Source: Thermus thermophilus (GTDB taxonomy: Bacteria > Deinococcota > Deinococci > Deinococcales > Thermaceae). Taken from it: DNA of 64,000 bases. The position numbers were made by a program, and so were the translations under genes. The notes under the pieces are model-generated. The model made no database searches and had not been told where the DNA came from. It saw nothing but the letters and a program-made list of their open reading frames with translations. Shown piece after piece: positions 36,146 to 46,696 of the stretch. Within the stretch, counting starts at the first letter, position 1, and every line of letters begins with the position of its first letter. The stretch is from NCBI RefSeq assembly GCF_019974155.1, contig NZ_AP025158.1, positions 1,364,001 through 1,428,000 on the forward strand, in the 5' to 3' direction.

Positions 36146-36160
36146 GGCCTTCACCCTTTT
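36133..36160 (+). terminator. Terminator of the sugar transporter operon
   Basis: GGTGAAGG, seven-base loop, CCTTCACC, then CTTTTC. The left arm lies inside the last permease codons. Confidence 0.65.
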
Positions 36161-36190
36161 CATGCCCGCCCCTCCTAAAATGGCGGGACC

Positions 36191-36565
36191 ATGAGCGGGG
36201 CCGAGCTCATCCGGGCGGCGGGACCTGTTTTCTGGATCCTGTTTGCCCTCTCCGTCTACACCCTCCACCTGGTCCTCGCAGGCCTTTTCCGCAGAAAGGC
36301 CACGGCGAGGACCCTGGACCGGCTGGGGGACCTGGCCCAGTTCGCCCCCCTCCTCGGGCTCTTCGGCACCAGCCTGGGCATGATCCGGGCCTTCCTGGCC
36401 CTCGGCCAGGGGGGGAACCCGGAGCTTCTGGCCCAGGGCATCGCCGAGGCCCTCACCAACACCGGGATGGGCCTCTTCGTGGCCGTGGTGGCCTACGGGG
36501 GGCGGGTGCTCCTCGGGGTTATGGAGGGGGGGCGCAACACCGTGGACCTGGGGGCCTTCTACTGA
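36191..36565 (+). CDS. Short MotA/TolQ/ExbB proton-channel-like protein
   Basis: 124 residues with three hydrophobic helices: FWILFALSVYTLHLVLAGLF, then APLLGLFGTSLGMIRAFLAL and GIAEALTNTGMGLFVAVVAY. The last two match the core helices of ExbB/TolQ (family pattern PLLGLLGTVxGMI and IxEALxxTAxGLxVAI). It is shorter than ExbB (about 200) because the large cytoplasmic loop is missing, and no ExbD/TolR partner follows. TAAAAT ends nine bases before the ATG. Stands alone; possible energiser of an outer-membrane receptor. Confidence 0.8.
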   Translation: MSGAELIRAAGPVFWILFALSVYTLHLVLAGLFRRKATARTLDRLGDLAQFAPLLGLFGTSLGMIRAFLALGQGGNPELLAQGIAEALTNTGMGLFVAVVAYGGRVLLGVMEGGRNTVDLGAFY

Positions 36566-36611
36566 GCGCCCCACCGCAGCGAAAGCCGCGGCGGAGCCCC
36601 AAAAAGCCCCC
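36566..36611 (-). repeat. Palindromic intergenic repeat, minus-strand copy
   Basis: On the minus strand: CTTTTTGGGGC, then CCGCCGCGGC, loop TTTC, GCTGCGGTGG and GGGCGCTCAGTA. Two G-U wobbles keep the stem paired only in the RNA of this strand. It lies in the convergent gap between the ExbB-like gene and thiD and probably ends the thiamine message. Confidence 0.65.
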
Positions 36612-36646
36612 CACCGCCCCGGTTTGGGCACCGTGGCGCACTCCGC

Positions 36647-37423
36647 CTAGGCCCAGTGGTCCAAAGGCCCGTGGCCCTGGCCCAGGGAAGGCGCCGTCTT
36701 CAGGGCCCGGGTGAGGTAAGCCTTGGCCTCGGCCACCGCCTCCGCCAAGGGCCTTCCCTTGGCGAGGAGGGCGGCGATGGCGGCGGAGAGGGTGCAACCG
36801 GTGCCGTGGGTGTTGCGGGTTTGGACCCGGGGGGCAGAGAAGCGCAAGACCCCTTCCCGAGTGGCCAAAAGGTCCACCGCCCTTTCCCCCTCCAGATGTC
36901 CCCCCTTAAGGAGGACGGCCTCGGGGCCTAGGGCGAGGAGGGCCTTGGCGGCCTCCTCCGCCTCCTCCAGGGTGCGGATGGAATGCCCCAGGAGGGCTTC
37001 GGCCTCGAGGCGGTTCGGGGTAATGAGGGCCGCCAGGGGGAAAAGCCTCTCCTTGAGGGCGGCCACCGCCTCCGGGGCGAGGAGGGGGTCCCCGCTTTTC
37101 GCCACCATCACCGGGTCCACCACCAAGGGCCGGACCCCGAAGCGCCCCACCGCCTCGGCCACGGCCTCCACGATGGCCGCGTCCCCCAAGGCCCCCGTCT
37201 TGGCGGCGTGAAGGGGGAAGTCCTGGGCCACGCTTTTTATCTGGGCGTAGACCACCTCGGGGGGAAGGAGGTGCACCCGCTGCACCCCCAGGGTGTTCTG
37301 GGCGGTGACCAGGGTGAGGGCGCTCGTCCCGTAGACCCCGAAGCGGAAGAAGACCTTGAGGTCCGCCTGCACCCCCGCCCCGCCCCCCGAGTCGGAGCCC
37401 GCGATGGTGAGGGCCACCCTCAT
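36647..37423 (-). CDS. thiD: Hydroxymethylpyrimidine/phosphomethylpyrimidine kinase
   Basis: 258 residues, ribokinase fold. Phosphorylates HMP and HMP-P for thiamine synthesis. [17 protein letters not shown] at the N-terminus, [15 protein letters not shown] near 104-118 and the ATP/anion-hole motif [13 protein letters not shown] near 210-222. Last gene of the thiamine operon; its ATG overlaps the MFS gene stop. Confidence 0.96.
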   Translation of the reverse strand: MRVALTIAGSDSGGGAGVQADLKVFFRFGVYGTSALTLVTAQNTLGVQRVHLLPPEVVYAQIKSVAQDFPLHAAKTGALGDAAIVEAVAEAVGRFGVRPLVVDPVMVAKSGDPLLAPEAVAALKERLFPLAALITPNRLEAEALLGHSIRTLEEAEEAAKALLALGPEAVLLKGGHLEGERAVDLLATREGVLRFSAPRVQTRNTHGTGCTLSAAIAALLAKGRPLAEAVAEAKAYLTRALKTAPSLGQGHGPLDHWA

Positions 37424-38721
37424 GCTTCCTCCAAGGGCTTCCCCCGGGTCTCCACCCCCACGGCGAAGGCGAAGACCCCGGCGAGGAGAAGAAGCCCCCC
37501 GTGGAGGGCCAAGACCCCGCCCGGACCCAAAAGGGGGAGGAGGGCCCCGGTGGCGTAGGGGGCGAGGATCCCCCCCACCCGGCCCACCGCCGCCACGAAG
37601 CCCGCCCCGCTTCCCCTAAGCGCCGTGGGGAAGAGCTCCGGGGTGTAGGCGTAGACCGCCCCCCAGGCCCCCAGGTTGAAGAAGGAGAGAAGGGCCCCGA
37701 AAAGGAGCACCTCCCCCGGGGAGGAAGCCCGGGAGAGGAGCCAGGCGAAGAGGGCGGAAAGGCCCAAAAACCCCACGAGCACGGGCCGCCTCCCCCAGCG
37801 CTCCACCAAGAAGGCCGCCGCGAGGTAGCCCGGCACCTGGGCCAAGGTGATGAGGAGGACGTACTCCAAGGAGCGCACCAGGGTGTAGCCCTGGGCCACG
37901 AGGAGGGAGGGGAGCCAGATGAAGGCCCCGTAGTAGCCCGCGTTCAGGGCGAACCAGGCGAGGGCGAGGAAGAGGGTGCGCCGGAGGAGGGGCGGGCGGA
38001 AGAGGGCCCCGTAGGGGAGGGGGCGCGGGGCGGGCTCGGGGCGAGGCTCGGGCAGGGGCCCGGGAAAGGCCCGCTCCCAGGAGGCCACCAGGGCCTCCGC
38101 CTCCGCCTCCCGGCCCCGGGCCACGAGCCAGCGGGGGGACTCAGGGAGGGAAAGCCTCAGGTAGGCGGCGTAAAGGGCGGGAAGGGCCCCGGCGAGGAAG
38201 GCGGCCCGCCAGCCGAAAGCGGGCACCAGGAGGTAGCCCATGAGGGCGGCGAGGAGCCACCCCACGGCCCAGAAGGCCTCGAGGAGGACCACCATCCGCC
38301 CCCGGTGGGCCTTGGGGCTAAACTCCCCCATGAGACTTGCCGCCACGGGAAGCTCCGCTCCTAGCCCAAGCCCCGTGAAGAAGCGGAAAACGAAAACCCA
38401 AGGGAGGCTTGGGGCCAGAGCGGTGAGGAGGCTTCCCAGCCCGGCGAGGAAGAGGCTATACCCCACCACCGCCTTCCGGCCGAACCGGTCGGCGAGCCTT
38501 CCCCCGAGGAGGGCCCCAAAGAGCATCCCCAGAAGCCCCACGCTCCCCAAAAGCCCCGCCCCCACCGGGTCCAGGCCGAACTCCCGGGAAAGGGCGGGCA
38601 GGGTGAAGCTGATGAGCCCCACGTCCATGGCGTCCAGGGCCCAGCCGAACCCGAGGAGGAAGAGGAGCCTAAGGTGGGGCCTCCCCAAGGGCAGGCGTTC
38701 CAGACGGGCGAGGGCGTCCAT
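37420..38721 (-). CDS. MFS transporter within the thiamine operon
   Basis: 433 residues, 12 transmembrane helices. Sugar-porter/NiaP-like signatures: [15 protein letters not shown] in TM1, [13 protein letters not shown] between TM2 and 3, [15 protein letters not shown] in TM4, PESPRWL before the central loop and [10 protein letters not shown] between TM8 and 9. It is placed between thiC and thiD under the same riboswitch, so uptake of thiamine, HMP or a thiazole precursor is the natural prediction. No binding data; a niacin- or aromatic-acid-like substrate remains possible. Confidence 0.85.
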   Translation of the reverse strand: MDALARLERLPLGRPHLRLLFLLGFGWALDAMDVGLISFTLPALSREFGLDPVGAGLLGSVGLLGMLFGALLGGRLADRFGRKAVVGYSLFLAGLGSLLTALAPSLPWVFVFRFFTGLGLGAELPVAASLMGEFSPKAHRGRMVVLLEAFWAVGWLLAALMGYLLVPAFGWRAAFLAGALPALYAAYLRLSLPESPRWLVARGREAEAEALVASWERAFPGPLPEPRPEPAPRPLPYGALFRPPLLRRTLFLALAWFALNAGYYGAFIWLPSLLVAQGYTLVRSLEYVLLITLAQVPGYLAAAFLVERWGRRPVLVGFLGLSALFAWLLSRASSPGEVLLFGALLSFFNLGAWGAVYAYTPELFPTALRGSGAGFVAAVGRVGGILAPYATGALLPLLGPGGVLALHGGLLLLAGVFAFAVGVETRGKPLEEA

Positions 38722-38725
38722 GGCC

Positions 38726-40033
38726 TCAGGCCACCGGAAGCTCCATCCGCCCCTTCCCCTTGAGCACCGCCTCCACCAGGTTCATGGGGCAGAAGGGGCC
38801 GCACATGCTGCAGGCCTTGGTCTTGGAACCCCGTTCCTCCTTGAGGCGCCTCGCCTCCTCGGGGAAGAGGGCGAGGGCGAACTGGCCCTCCCAGTCCAAC
38901 CGGTAGCGGGCCTCGGACATCCTCCGGTTCCTCTCCAGGGCCCTTTTGTTCCCCCGGGCCACGTCGGCGGCGTGGGCGGCGATCTTAAAGGCGATCACCC
39001 CTTGCTTCACGTGCTCAGGGGTGGGCAGGCCCAGGTGCTCCGCCGGGGTGAGGTAGCAGAGCATGTCCGCACCCCACCACCCCGCCAAGGCCCCGCCGAT
39101 GGCCCCGGCGATGTGGTCAAACCCCGCGGCGGTGTCCACGGGAAGCATCCCCAGGATGTAGAAGGGGGCGTGCCCCGTGAGCTTCTTCTGGATCTGGACG
39201 TTGGCCGCCACCTCGTTCAAGGGAATGTGCCCGGGGCCTTCCACCATGGCCTGGACCCCGGCCCGCCTGGCCCTTTCCACGAGCTCGCCGATGGTTAAAA
39301 GCTCTGCGATCTGGGCCCGGTCGGTGCTGTCGGCGAGGGAGCCTGGCCTCAGGCCATCCCCCAGGGAGAGGGTCATGTCGTAGGTGCGGGCGATGTCCAG
39401 AAGGTCGTCAAAGCGGGCGTAGAGGGGGTTTTCCTCGCCGCGGTGGAGCATCCAGGCGGCCATGAGCCCCCCGCCCCGGCTCACGATGCCCGTGGTGCGG
39501 GGGCTATTCCGGTAGACCTCGAGGTTCTTCAGGGTCACCCCCACGTGCACGGTGATGTAGTCCACCCCCTCCTTGCCGTGCTCCTCAATCACCTGGAAGA
39601 GCTCGTCCGCCGACATGTCAAAGAAGTTCTTGCGCCTAGCCGCCCGAAACTCCGCCTCGTAGATGGGCACGGTGCCCAAGGGGACGGTGGCCACCTCCAG
39701 GATCCGCTTGCGGATGGCCTTGAGGTCTCCCCCGGTGGAGAGGTCCATGAGGGTGTCCGCCCCGTACCGGATGGCCACCCTGGCCTTCTCCACCTCCTCC
39801 TCCACGTCCACGTAGTCGTAGGAGGTGCCCAGGTTGGCGTTCACCTTGACGGAAAGCCCCTCCCCGATCCCCTTGAAGTCGGTGAGGGTCGTGTGGTTGG
39901 GGTTCCTGGGGATGACGATCCGGCCTGCCGCCACCCCTTCCCGCACGAACTCGGGGGAAACCCCCTCCTTCTCGGCCACGTAGGCCATCTCCTCGGTGAT
40001 CTTCCCTTTCCTTGCCGCCTCAAGCTGCGTCAT
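38726..40033 (-). CDS. thiC: Phosphomethylpyrimidine synthase ThiC
   Basis: 435 residues. Radical-SAM-type enzyme converting 5-aminoimidazole ribotide to HMP-P. The C-terminal cluster motif CSMCGPFCPM is present; the core has MVEGPGHIPLNEV and GADMLCYLTPAEHLGLP. The form without the long N-terminal extension. Its start overlaps the thiO stop by 14 bases. Confidence 0.97.
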   Translation of the reverse strand: MTQLEAARKGKITEEMAYVAEKEGVSPEFVREGVAAGRIVIPRNPNHTTLTDFKGIGEGLSVKVNANLGTSYDYVDVEEEVEKARVAIRYGADTLMDLSTGGDLKAIRKRILEVATVPLGTVPIYEAEFRAARRKNFFDMSADELFQVIEEHGKEGVDYITVHVGVTLKNLEVYRNSPRTTGIVSRGGGLMAAWMLHRGEENPLYARFDDLLDIARTYDMTLSLGDGLRPGSLADSTDRAQIAELLTIGELVERARRAGVQAMVEGPGHIPLNEVAANVQIQKKLTGHAPFYILGMLPVDTAAGFDHIAGAIGGALAGWWGADMLCYLTPAEHLGLPTPEHVKQGVIAFKIAAHAADVARGNKRALERNRRMSEARYRLDWEGQFALALFPEEARRLKEERGSKTKACSMCGPFCPMNLVEAVLKGKGRMELPVA

Positions 40034-40958
40034 CTTCCACCCCCAAAAGCCCTAAGAGCCTCTTTGCCGTCCAAGGGGCGAGGAGGACCCCGTTCCTCCC
40101 GTGCCCCACCGCCGCGTACACGCCTTCCCCCACCTCGCCCACGAAGAGCTCCCCCACGGGTCTATACCCGAAGACCACCCCCCTAAAGCGGGCCCCTTCC
40201 AAGAGGGGAAAGCGCTCGTGGGCGTAGTCCGCAAGCCACCTGAGGCCGAAGAGGTCCACCCCCTCTTCCCACCCCTCCCTCTGCGTGGCCCCCACGTAGA
40301 CCCCGCCCTCCCGGGAGAGGAGGTACCCCTCCCCGGCGAAAAGGGGCCCGGGCGGGGCCTCGCCCTCGAGGAGCAACGCCTCCCCCTTGAGGGGCCTGAC
40401 CCTTAGGCCGAACCTCCCCCCCCAGGCCCCCACGGAGAGGAGGACGAAGCGGGCCCTAAGGGCCCCTTCCCCCCAATAGACCCTCCCCCCCTCCACCCCC
40501 TCCACCTCGGCCCGGAGGTAGGTGCCCCCTAGGTCCTGGAAGGCCTGGAGGAGGGCCTCGCGAAGCCTCCTGGGGTGGACGAACCCCCCGGGGAAGCGCC
40601 TCGCCCCCAAGGCCCCCCGGACCGGGTAGGGGGAAGGGGCCTCCGCCTCCCAGGCCTCCTTTTCCGAGGGGGTGAGGGCCGCCACCCAGGTGCCGGAAAA
40701 GGCCGCCTCCACCTCGAGGCCCCTTTCCTTAAGCTCGGCGAGGAGCTCGGGGTAGCGGGCAAGGCCGTATAGCCCCGCCTCCAGAAGCTCCCCCGAAAGC
40801 CCCTCGGGGTAAGGGGCGAGCATCCCCGCGCTCGCGAAGGTGGCGGCCCCGGGCCTCTCCGCGTCCAGGAGGGCCACGGCCACCCCCCGCTTGGCGAGCT
40901 CGTAGGCGGCGAGGGCCCCGATGATCCCCGCCCCCACCACGGCCACCTCCGCCCTCAT
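40020..40958 (-). CDS. thiO: Glycine oxidase ThiO
   Basis: 312 residues, FAD-dependent D-amino-acid-oxidase fold. FAD-binding VVGAGIIGALAAYELAKRG at the N-terminus with ERPGAATFASAGML, and C-terminal YAAVGHGRNGVLLAPWT. Produces the iminoacetate needed by ThiG, in place of ThiH. Consistent with aerobic growth. Eight bases separate it from thiG. Confidence 0.93.
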   Translation of the reverse strand: MRAEVAVVGAGIIGALAAYELAKRGVAVALLDAERPGAATFASAGMLAPYPEGLSGELLEAGLYGLARYPELLAELKERGLEVEAAFSGTWVAALTPSEKEAWEAEAPSPYPVRGALGARRFPGGFVHPRRLREALLQAFQDLGGTYLRAEVEGVEGGRVYWGEGALRARFVLLSVGAWGGRFGLRVRPLKGEALLLEGEAPPGPLFAGEGYLLSREGGVYVGATQREGWEEGVDLFGLRWLADYAHERFPLLEGARFRGVVFGYRPVGELFVGEVGEGVYAAVGHGRNGVLLAPWTAKRLLGLLGVEDDAA

Positions 40959-40966
40959 GGCTCCTC

Positions 40967-41755
40967 CTACTGGGGCCCGGTCGGGGTAAGAGGCACCCCC
41001 TCCACCGGGCTAGAGGGGCTTGCCGCCTCCCTAGGCCGCATGGGCCCCGCGAGGTAGGCCTTCCTCCCCGCCTCCACCGCAAGCCGGAAGGCCTCGGCCA
41101 TGGCGGGGGGGTCTTGGGCCTCGGCGATGGCGGTGTTCACCAAGACGGCGTCCAGGCCGAGCTCCATCACCTCCGCCGCGTGGGAGGGGAGGCCGAGCCC
41201 CGCGTCCACCACCACCGGGGGAAGGTTTGCCTTCTCCCGGGCGAAAAGCTCCAGAAGGGCCCTCGTCCGCACCCCCCAGCCCGAGCCGATGGGGGCGGCG
41301 AGGGGCATCACCGTGGCCGTGCCCAGGGCGGCGAGCCTTTTGGCGAGGACGAGGTCCGGCCCCATGTAGGGGAGGACGAGGAAATCCTCCTCCAAAAGCC
41401 TCTCCGCCGCCTTCAGGGTCTCCAGGGGATCGGGGAGGAGGTAGGTGGGGTCGGGGATGACCTCGAGCTTCACCCACCTCTCCCCGGTGAGGAGGCGGCC
41501 CAGCCGGGCGAGGCGCACCGCCTCCTCGGCCGTGCGGGCCCCGGCGGTGTTGGGGAGAAGCCTAACCCCCTCCAAAGCCTCCAGAAGCCCCACGTGCCCC
41601 GGGGCCTTGAGCTCCACCCGCCTCACGGAGACCGTCACCACCTCGGCCCCCGCGGCGGCGATGGCCTCCCGCATCACCCCGAAGTCCTTGTACTTGCCGC
41701 TTCCCAGGAGGAGGCGGCTTTTGAGCTCTACGGGACCCACCTTCCAGGTGTCCAT
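40967..41755 (-). CDS. thiG: Thiazole synthase ThiG
   Basis: 262 residues, TIM barrel condensing deoxyxylulose phosphate, iminoacetate and ThiS thiocarboxylate. [11 protein letters not shown] near 15-25, [15 protein letters not shown] near 95-109 with the Schiff-base Lys, and [12 protein letters not shown]. One base separates it from thiS. Confidence 0.96.
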   Translation of the reverse strand: MDTWKVGPVELKSRLLLGSGKYKDFGVMREAIAAAGAEVVTVSVRRVELKAPGHVGLLEALEGVRLLPNTAGARTAEEAVRLARLGRLLTGERWVKLEVIPDPTYLLPDPLETLKAAERLLEEDFLVLPYMGPDLVLAKRLAALGTATVMPLAAPIGSGWGVRTRALLELFAREKANLPPVVVDAGLGLPSHAAEVMELGLDAVLVNTAIAEAQDPPAMAEAFRLAVEAGRKAYLAGPMRPREAASPSSPVEGVPLTPTGPQ

Positions 41756-41756
41756 G

Positions 41757-41951
41757 CTAGCCCCCCTGCATCAGGGCCACCACCTCCACCACGTCCCCGT
41801 CCCGCAAGGGGCGGTCCGGGACCTCGAGGCCCAAGAAGGCCTCCTCGTTGAGGAGGACGGCGACCCCCTTAAGCTCCACGCCGAGCTCCTCCAAGACCTC
41901 CTTGAGGGTCTTTCCCTCCAAGGGCTTGGGCTCCCCGTTAAGCCACACCAT
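41757..41951 (-). CDS. thiS: Sulfur carrier protein ThiS
   Basis: 64 residues, ubiquitin-like fold, ending in the required Gly-Gly (VALMQGG) that is thiocarboxylated. [20 protein letters not shown] near the start and [10 protein letters not shown]-like segment [14 protein letters not shown]. Overlaps thiE by 14 bases. ThiF/MoeB-type activating enzyme is not in this window. Confidence 0.95.
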   Translation of the reverse strand: MVWLNGEPKPLEGKTLKEVLEELGVELKGVAVLLNEEAFLGLEVPDRPLRDGDVVEVVALMQGG

Positions 41952-42558
41952 AAAGCCTCTCCCTAAGGGCGCGGGCCGCCCGCTCGGGGTCAGGGGCGTC
42001 CAGGATGGCCCGGACCACCACGATGCGCCTGGCCCCGGCCTCTAGGACCTGGTCCAGGTTCCCCAGGTCAATCCCCCCGATGGCGTACCAGGGCTTCTCC
42101 CCCAGGTTCTCCGCCGCCCAGCGCACGTAGGCGAGCCCCGCCGCGGGCCTGCCCGGCTTCGTGGGGGTCTCCCACACGGGGCCCACGGAGAGGTAGTCCA
42201 CCCCCTCCTCCAGGGCCCGCAGGGCCTGCTCGGGGGCGTGGGTGGAGCGGCCCACCATCCCGCGGAAAAAGCGCCGCGCCTCCTCGGGGGTGAGGTCACC
42301 CTGCCCCAGGTGCACCCCGTCCGCCCCCAGGAGGGCGGCGAGGTCGGGGCGGTCGTTCAGGAAGAAGGGCACCCCGTGGCGCCGGGCGAGGGCGAGCATC
42401 CTTTCCCCGAGCTCCAAAGTAGGCCGCGCCTCCCAGTCCTTGGCCCTGAGCTGCACGACCTCCACGCCGCCCGCCAAAGCCCTTTCCGTGCGGTCCAGGG
42501 TCTCCGCAAAGGTCCAACCGGGCCTTGGGGTCACCACCAGGTAGAGCCTTCCGAGCAA
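41938..42558 (-). CDS. thiE: Thiamine-phosphate synthase ThiE
   Basis: 206 residues, TIM barrel joining HMP-PP and thiazole phosphate. LRAKDW near 39, [47 protein letters not shown] and AIGGI are the expected active-site loops. I start at the TTG at 42558 ([15 protein letters not shown]), because GGGGGGTGAAAGG lies directly upstream; the longer open frame runs into the riboswitch expression platform. Confidence 0.92.
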   Translation of the reverse strand: MLGRLYLVVTPRPGWTFAETLDRTERALAGGVEVVQLRAKDWEARPTLELGERMLALARRHGVPFFLNDRPDLAALLGADGVHLGQGDLTPEEARRFFRGMVGRSTHAPEQALRALEEGVDYLSVGPVWETPTKPGRPAAGLAYVRWAAENLGEKPWYAIGGIDLGNLDQVLEAGARRIVVVRAILDAPDPERAARALRERLYGVA

Positions 42559-42640
42559 CCTTTCACCCCCCCTAGGCCAGCGGGAAAGGGCCACGCGGCC
42601 CGAAGGGGGCTAGGTTTTGGGGGATTCGGGTCTTCCGCAT

Positions 42641-42733
42641 AGGCTTCCCTCCGCCGGCATTACCCGGATCAGGTTCCAAGGGTTGCTGGGAGAAACCCAG
42701 CTCTCAGCCCTTCCATTCGGGCACCCCTAGCCT
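42641..42733 (-). ncRNA. TPP (THI-box) riboswitch
   Basis: The minus strand carries both conserved TPP-binding arms: GGGGTGCC...AAGGGCTGAGAG in the pyrimidine arm, and GGAACCTGATCCGGGTAATG with CCGGCGGAGGGAA in the pyrophosphate arm, closed by an AGGCT/AGCCT P1. It precedes thiE by about 80 bases. No T-run follows, and C-rich stretches can pair with the GGGGGG before the thiE start, so control of translation initiation is more likely than termination. Confidence 0.97.
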
Positions 42734-42741
42734 GCCCCCCC

Positions 42742-42772
42742 ACTATAGCACGCCCCGAACCTGGGAAGGCAA
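42742..42772 (-). promoter_or_regulatory. Promoter of the thiamine operon
   Basis: TATAGT at 42747-42742, seven to nine bases before the riboswitch P1, with TTGCCT (42772-42767) 19 bases upstream as the best -35. The insertion sequence begins 12 bases further upstream (42785), so the promoter core is intact but its upstream region is displaced. Confidence 0.6.
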
Positions 42773-42784
42773 GCCAGGCCACAC

Positions 42785-43958
42785 CTGAGCTCTCATCACT
42801 TTCCTCCCCCCAGTTCCTGAAGCAACCTGACCAGCTCCTCCACCACTGCTTCCCTCCAAGGCGGGGGCCCCTGGGCCAGGGCGATCCGGCCCAGACGGAA
42901 GAGGCTTTGCCGCTCGGGATGGGCCAGAAGCCGGGGAAGCCATTCCCTGCCCTGCAAGCGCGCCCCCAGAAGGACCAAGAGCGCCATCCCCAAGGCCAGA
43001 AGCCATAACCACCCCCTGAGGCTCGCCCCCGTCCGCAGCCGATGGCGGTCCAGCCCAAACCCCTGCCCCTTCAGGTCCCTAAACCCCTCTTCAATCCACA
43101 TCCGCCACCCATAGGGCGGCTCCCCCCCAAAAGGGCCCGAATAGGCCAGATACCAGGGATCCCGACCCCCTGGGTACACCAGGAGGGTGACTTCTACCCC
43201 CTCCCCACCGTGTCCGAAAAGGCGGACCTCCTCCCGCAGGGGGTGGACCACACGCTGGTAGCCCTCCTTCAGGGGAAGGCGCTTCCCCCCTTGGGGTTCC
43301 ACCTCCCGGTTCTGCCGCAGGCGGATGAGGAAGCCCATGCCCCACCCCTGGAGCTTTCGCATCAGGGAGACCCGGTCAAAGCCGCGGTCCAGGAGGAAGA
43401 GGGGGGTATATCCCAGGTCCTGGACGGCGCGGCCCAGGCGGTGGAGGAACTCCTCCTCCACCCGGTTTTGACTGGGGAAAGGGGAGAGGGGGTGAAGAGC
43501 GAAGGCCACCACCAGGGCCCTTCCCTTGAGGGGAAGGGCGGCCACCAGGGCTTGGTGCCTACCGTCCTCTGTGAAGGTCCAGTCCACGATGAGGGGGAGG
43601 GGGCGGTCTTTGGGGAAACGAGGGACGAGGAGGGGGAGGAGGGCTTCGGTGAGGGCCCAGGGGTCTTGCAGGGTGGGGTGATGGAGGAAGCGCCAGAGGC
43701 GATTGAGGCGGCTTTGGGCCAGGGTGGGGAGGGGGGTTCTGCGGGCGAGGTCGGAGAGGGTGGGGTCCAGGGGGGTAGTGAGGAGGGTGGACAGGAAGAG
43801 GGCGAGGTTGGAGCGGATGGTTTTCCTGAGGGAGGCGAAGACCTTATGGACCCAGAGGGTGATAACTTGGGAAAGGGGGGTGGTGGGCGGCACACCTTAC
43901 TTACCCCCCTCTTCTCTTCCCTTGTCAAGCCCCAGCCCTCAAAGTGATGAGAGCTCAG
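42785..43958 (-). mobile_element. Complete insertion sequence with IS4-like DDE transposase
   Basis: 1174 bp bounded by perfect 18-bp inverted repeats: CTGAGCTCTCATCACTTT at 42785-42802 and its complement at 43941-43958. Both ends are flanked by the identical nine-base AGGCCACAC (42776-42784 and 43959-43967), a target duplication. It encodes one intact transposase. Perfect ends and duplication indicate a recent insertion; it may still be mobile. Confidence 0.95.
42796..43893 (-). CDS. IS4-like DDE transposase
   Basis: 365 residues filling the element. Predicted catalytic acids: Asp in IVDWTFTED near 102, Asp in LFLLDRGFDRVSL near 168 and Glu in MWIEEGFRDLKG near 273, the last resembling the Y(2)R(3)E(6)K pattern of IS4-group enzymes. 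N-terminal helical region binds DNA. The stop lies six bases inside the left inverted repeat's inner edge. The frame is intact and no frameshift site is seen. Confidence 0.9.
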   Translation of the reverse strand: MPPTTPLSQVITLWVHKVFASLRKTIRSNLALFLSTLLTTPLDPTLSDLARRTPLPTLAQSRLNRLWRFLHHPTLQDPWALTEALLPLLVPRFPKDRPLPLIVDWTFTEDGRHQALVAALPLKGRALVVAFALHPLSPFPSQNRVEEEFLHRLGRAVQDLGYTPLFLLDRGFDRVSLMRKLQGWGMGFLIRLRQNREVEPQGGKRLPLKEGYQRVVHPLREEVRLFGHGGEGVEVTLLVYPGGRDPWYLAYSGPFGGEPPYGWRMWIEEGFRDLKGQGFGLDRHRLRTGASLRGWLWLLALGMALLVLLGARLQGREWLPRLLAHPERQSLFRLGRIALAQGPPPWREAVVEELVRLLQELGGGK

Positions 43959-44090
43959 AGGCCACACTCAGCGTCCACGCCGCTGCCCTAGGGGACGGCG
44001 CACGGCGGGCCCTCCCGCCCCCGGGCGGCAGGGGCGCTGCTCCTGAGGGCCCTCCTCACCGCCGTCGGCCTCGCCAGGGGGCCTTATACT

Positions 44091-44146
44091 CTTGACTTTC
44101 ATGTGCTCAATGGTATACCATTCCCACCAACCCCCTGGACCGGGGG
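44091..44146 (+). promoter_or_regulatory. Promoter and palindrome upstream of the sulfite reductase operon
   Basis: TTGACT (44093-44098), 16 bases, TATACC as -10, embedded in the perfect 14-base palindrome AATGGTATACCATT (44109-44122). A palindrome centred on a -10 box is a good repressor site. A CCCCCTGGACCGGGGG hairpin (about 44131-44146) lies in the leader. The stretch 43968-44090 between the insertion sequence and this promoter holds no gene that I recognise. Confidence 0.6.
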
Positions 44147-44165
44147 TCGGAGTTGGAGGTGAGGG

Positions 44166-45923
<1,758 letters not shown>

Positions 45924-45934
45924 AGGAGGACGCC

Positions 45935-46696
45935 GTGCGCGTGGCCTACGCGGGACTCAGGCGAAAGGACGCGTTTAAAGCCCTGGCGGAGAAGCTCGGC
46001 TTCACCCCCCTCCTCTTTCCCGTCCAGGCCACGGAGAAGGTCCCCGTCCCCGAGTACCGGGACCAGGTCCGGGCCCTCGCCCAAGGGGTGGACCTCTTCC
46101 TGGCCACCACCGGGGTGGGGGTGAGGGACCTCCTTCAGGCGGGAGAAACCCTGGGTCTGGACCTGAAAAGGCCCCTGGAGGGGGCCCTCCGCCTGGCCCG
46201 GGGGGCCAAGGCGGCGCGGGCCCTAAAGGAGGCGGGCCTTCCCCCCCACGCCGTGGGGGACGGCACCTCCCCAAGCCTCCTCCCCCTCCTTCCCCAAGGA
46301 GGAGGCGTGGCCGCCCTCCAGCTTTACGGGAAGCCCCTCCCCTTCCTGGAAAACGCCCTGGCGGAACGGGGCTACCGGGTCCTCCCCCTCCTGCCCTACC
46401 GCCACCTCCCGAACCCCGAGGGCCTCCTCCGCCTCGAGGAGGCCGTCCTCGGAGGGGAGGTGGACGCCCTCGCCTTCGTGGCCGCCATTCAGGTGGAGTT
46501 CCTCTTTGAGGGGGCGAAGGACCCCGAGGCCCTGAGGGAAGCCCTCAACACCCGGGTCAAGGCCCTCGCCGTGGGCCGGGTCACCGCCGACGCCCTAAGG
46601 GAGTGGGGGGTCAAGCCCTTCTACGTGGACGAGGCCGAGCGGCTGGGAAGCCTGCTTCAGGGCTTCAAACGCGCCCTGCAAAAGGAGGTGGCGTGA
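45935..46696 (+). CDS. hemD: Uroporphyrinogen-III synthase
   Basis: About 253 residues, two-domain fold closing the tetrapyrrole ring. Features VRVAYAGLRRKDAFKALAE, ATTGVGVRDLLQAGE, YRHLPNPEG and AVGRVTADALREWGVKP match the T. thermophilus enzyme of known structure. The GTG at 45935 has GGAGG five bases upstream; a GTG at 45911 inside the previous gene would add eight residues. Its place in a siroheme operon suggests a supply of uroporphyrinogen III dedicated to sulfite reductase. Confidence 0.88.
   Translation: MRVAYAGLRRKDAFKALAEKLGFTPLLFPVQATEKVPVPEYRDQVRALAQGVDLFLATTGVGVRDLLQAGETLGLDLKRPLEGALRLARGAKAARALKEAGLPPHAVGDGTSPSLLPLLPQGGGVAALQLYGKPLPFLENALAERGYRVLPLLPYRHLPNPEGLLRLEEAVLGGEVDALAFVAAIQVEFLFEGAKDPEALREALNTRVKALAVGRVTADALREWGVKPFYVDEAERLGSLLQGFKRALQKEVA

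Noticed and set aside
43968-44090. Possible small gene between the insertion sequence and the sulfite reductase promoter
   Set aside because: No frame has a plausible start, ribosome site or protein-like composition.
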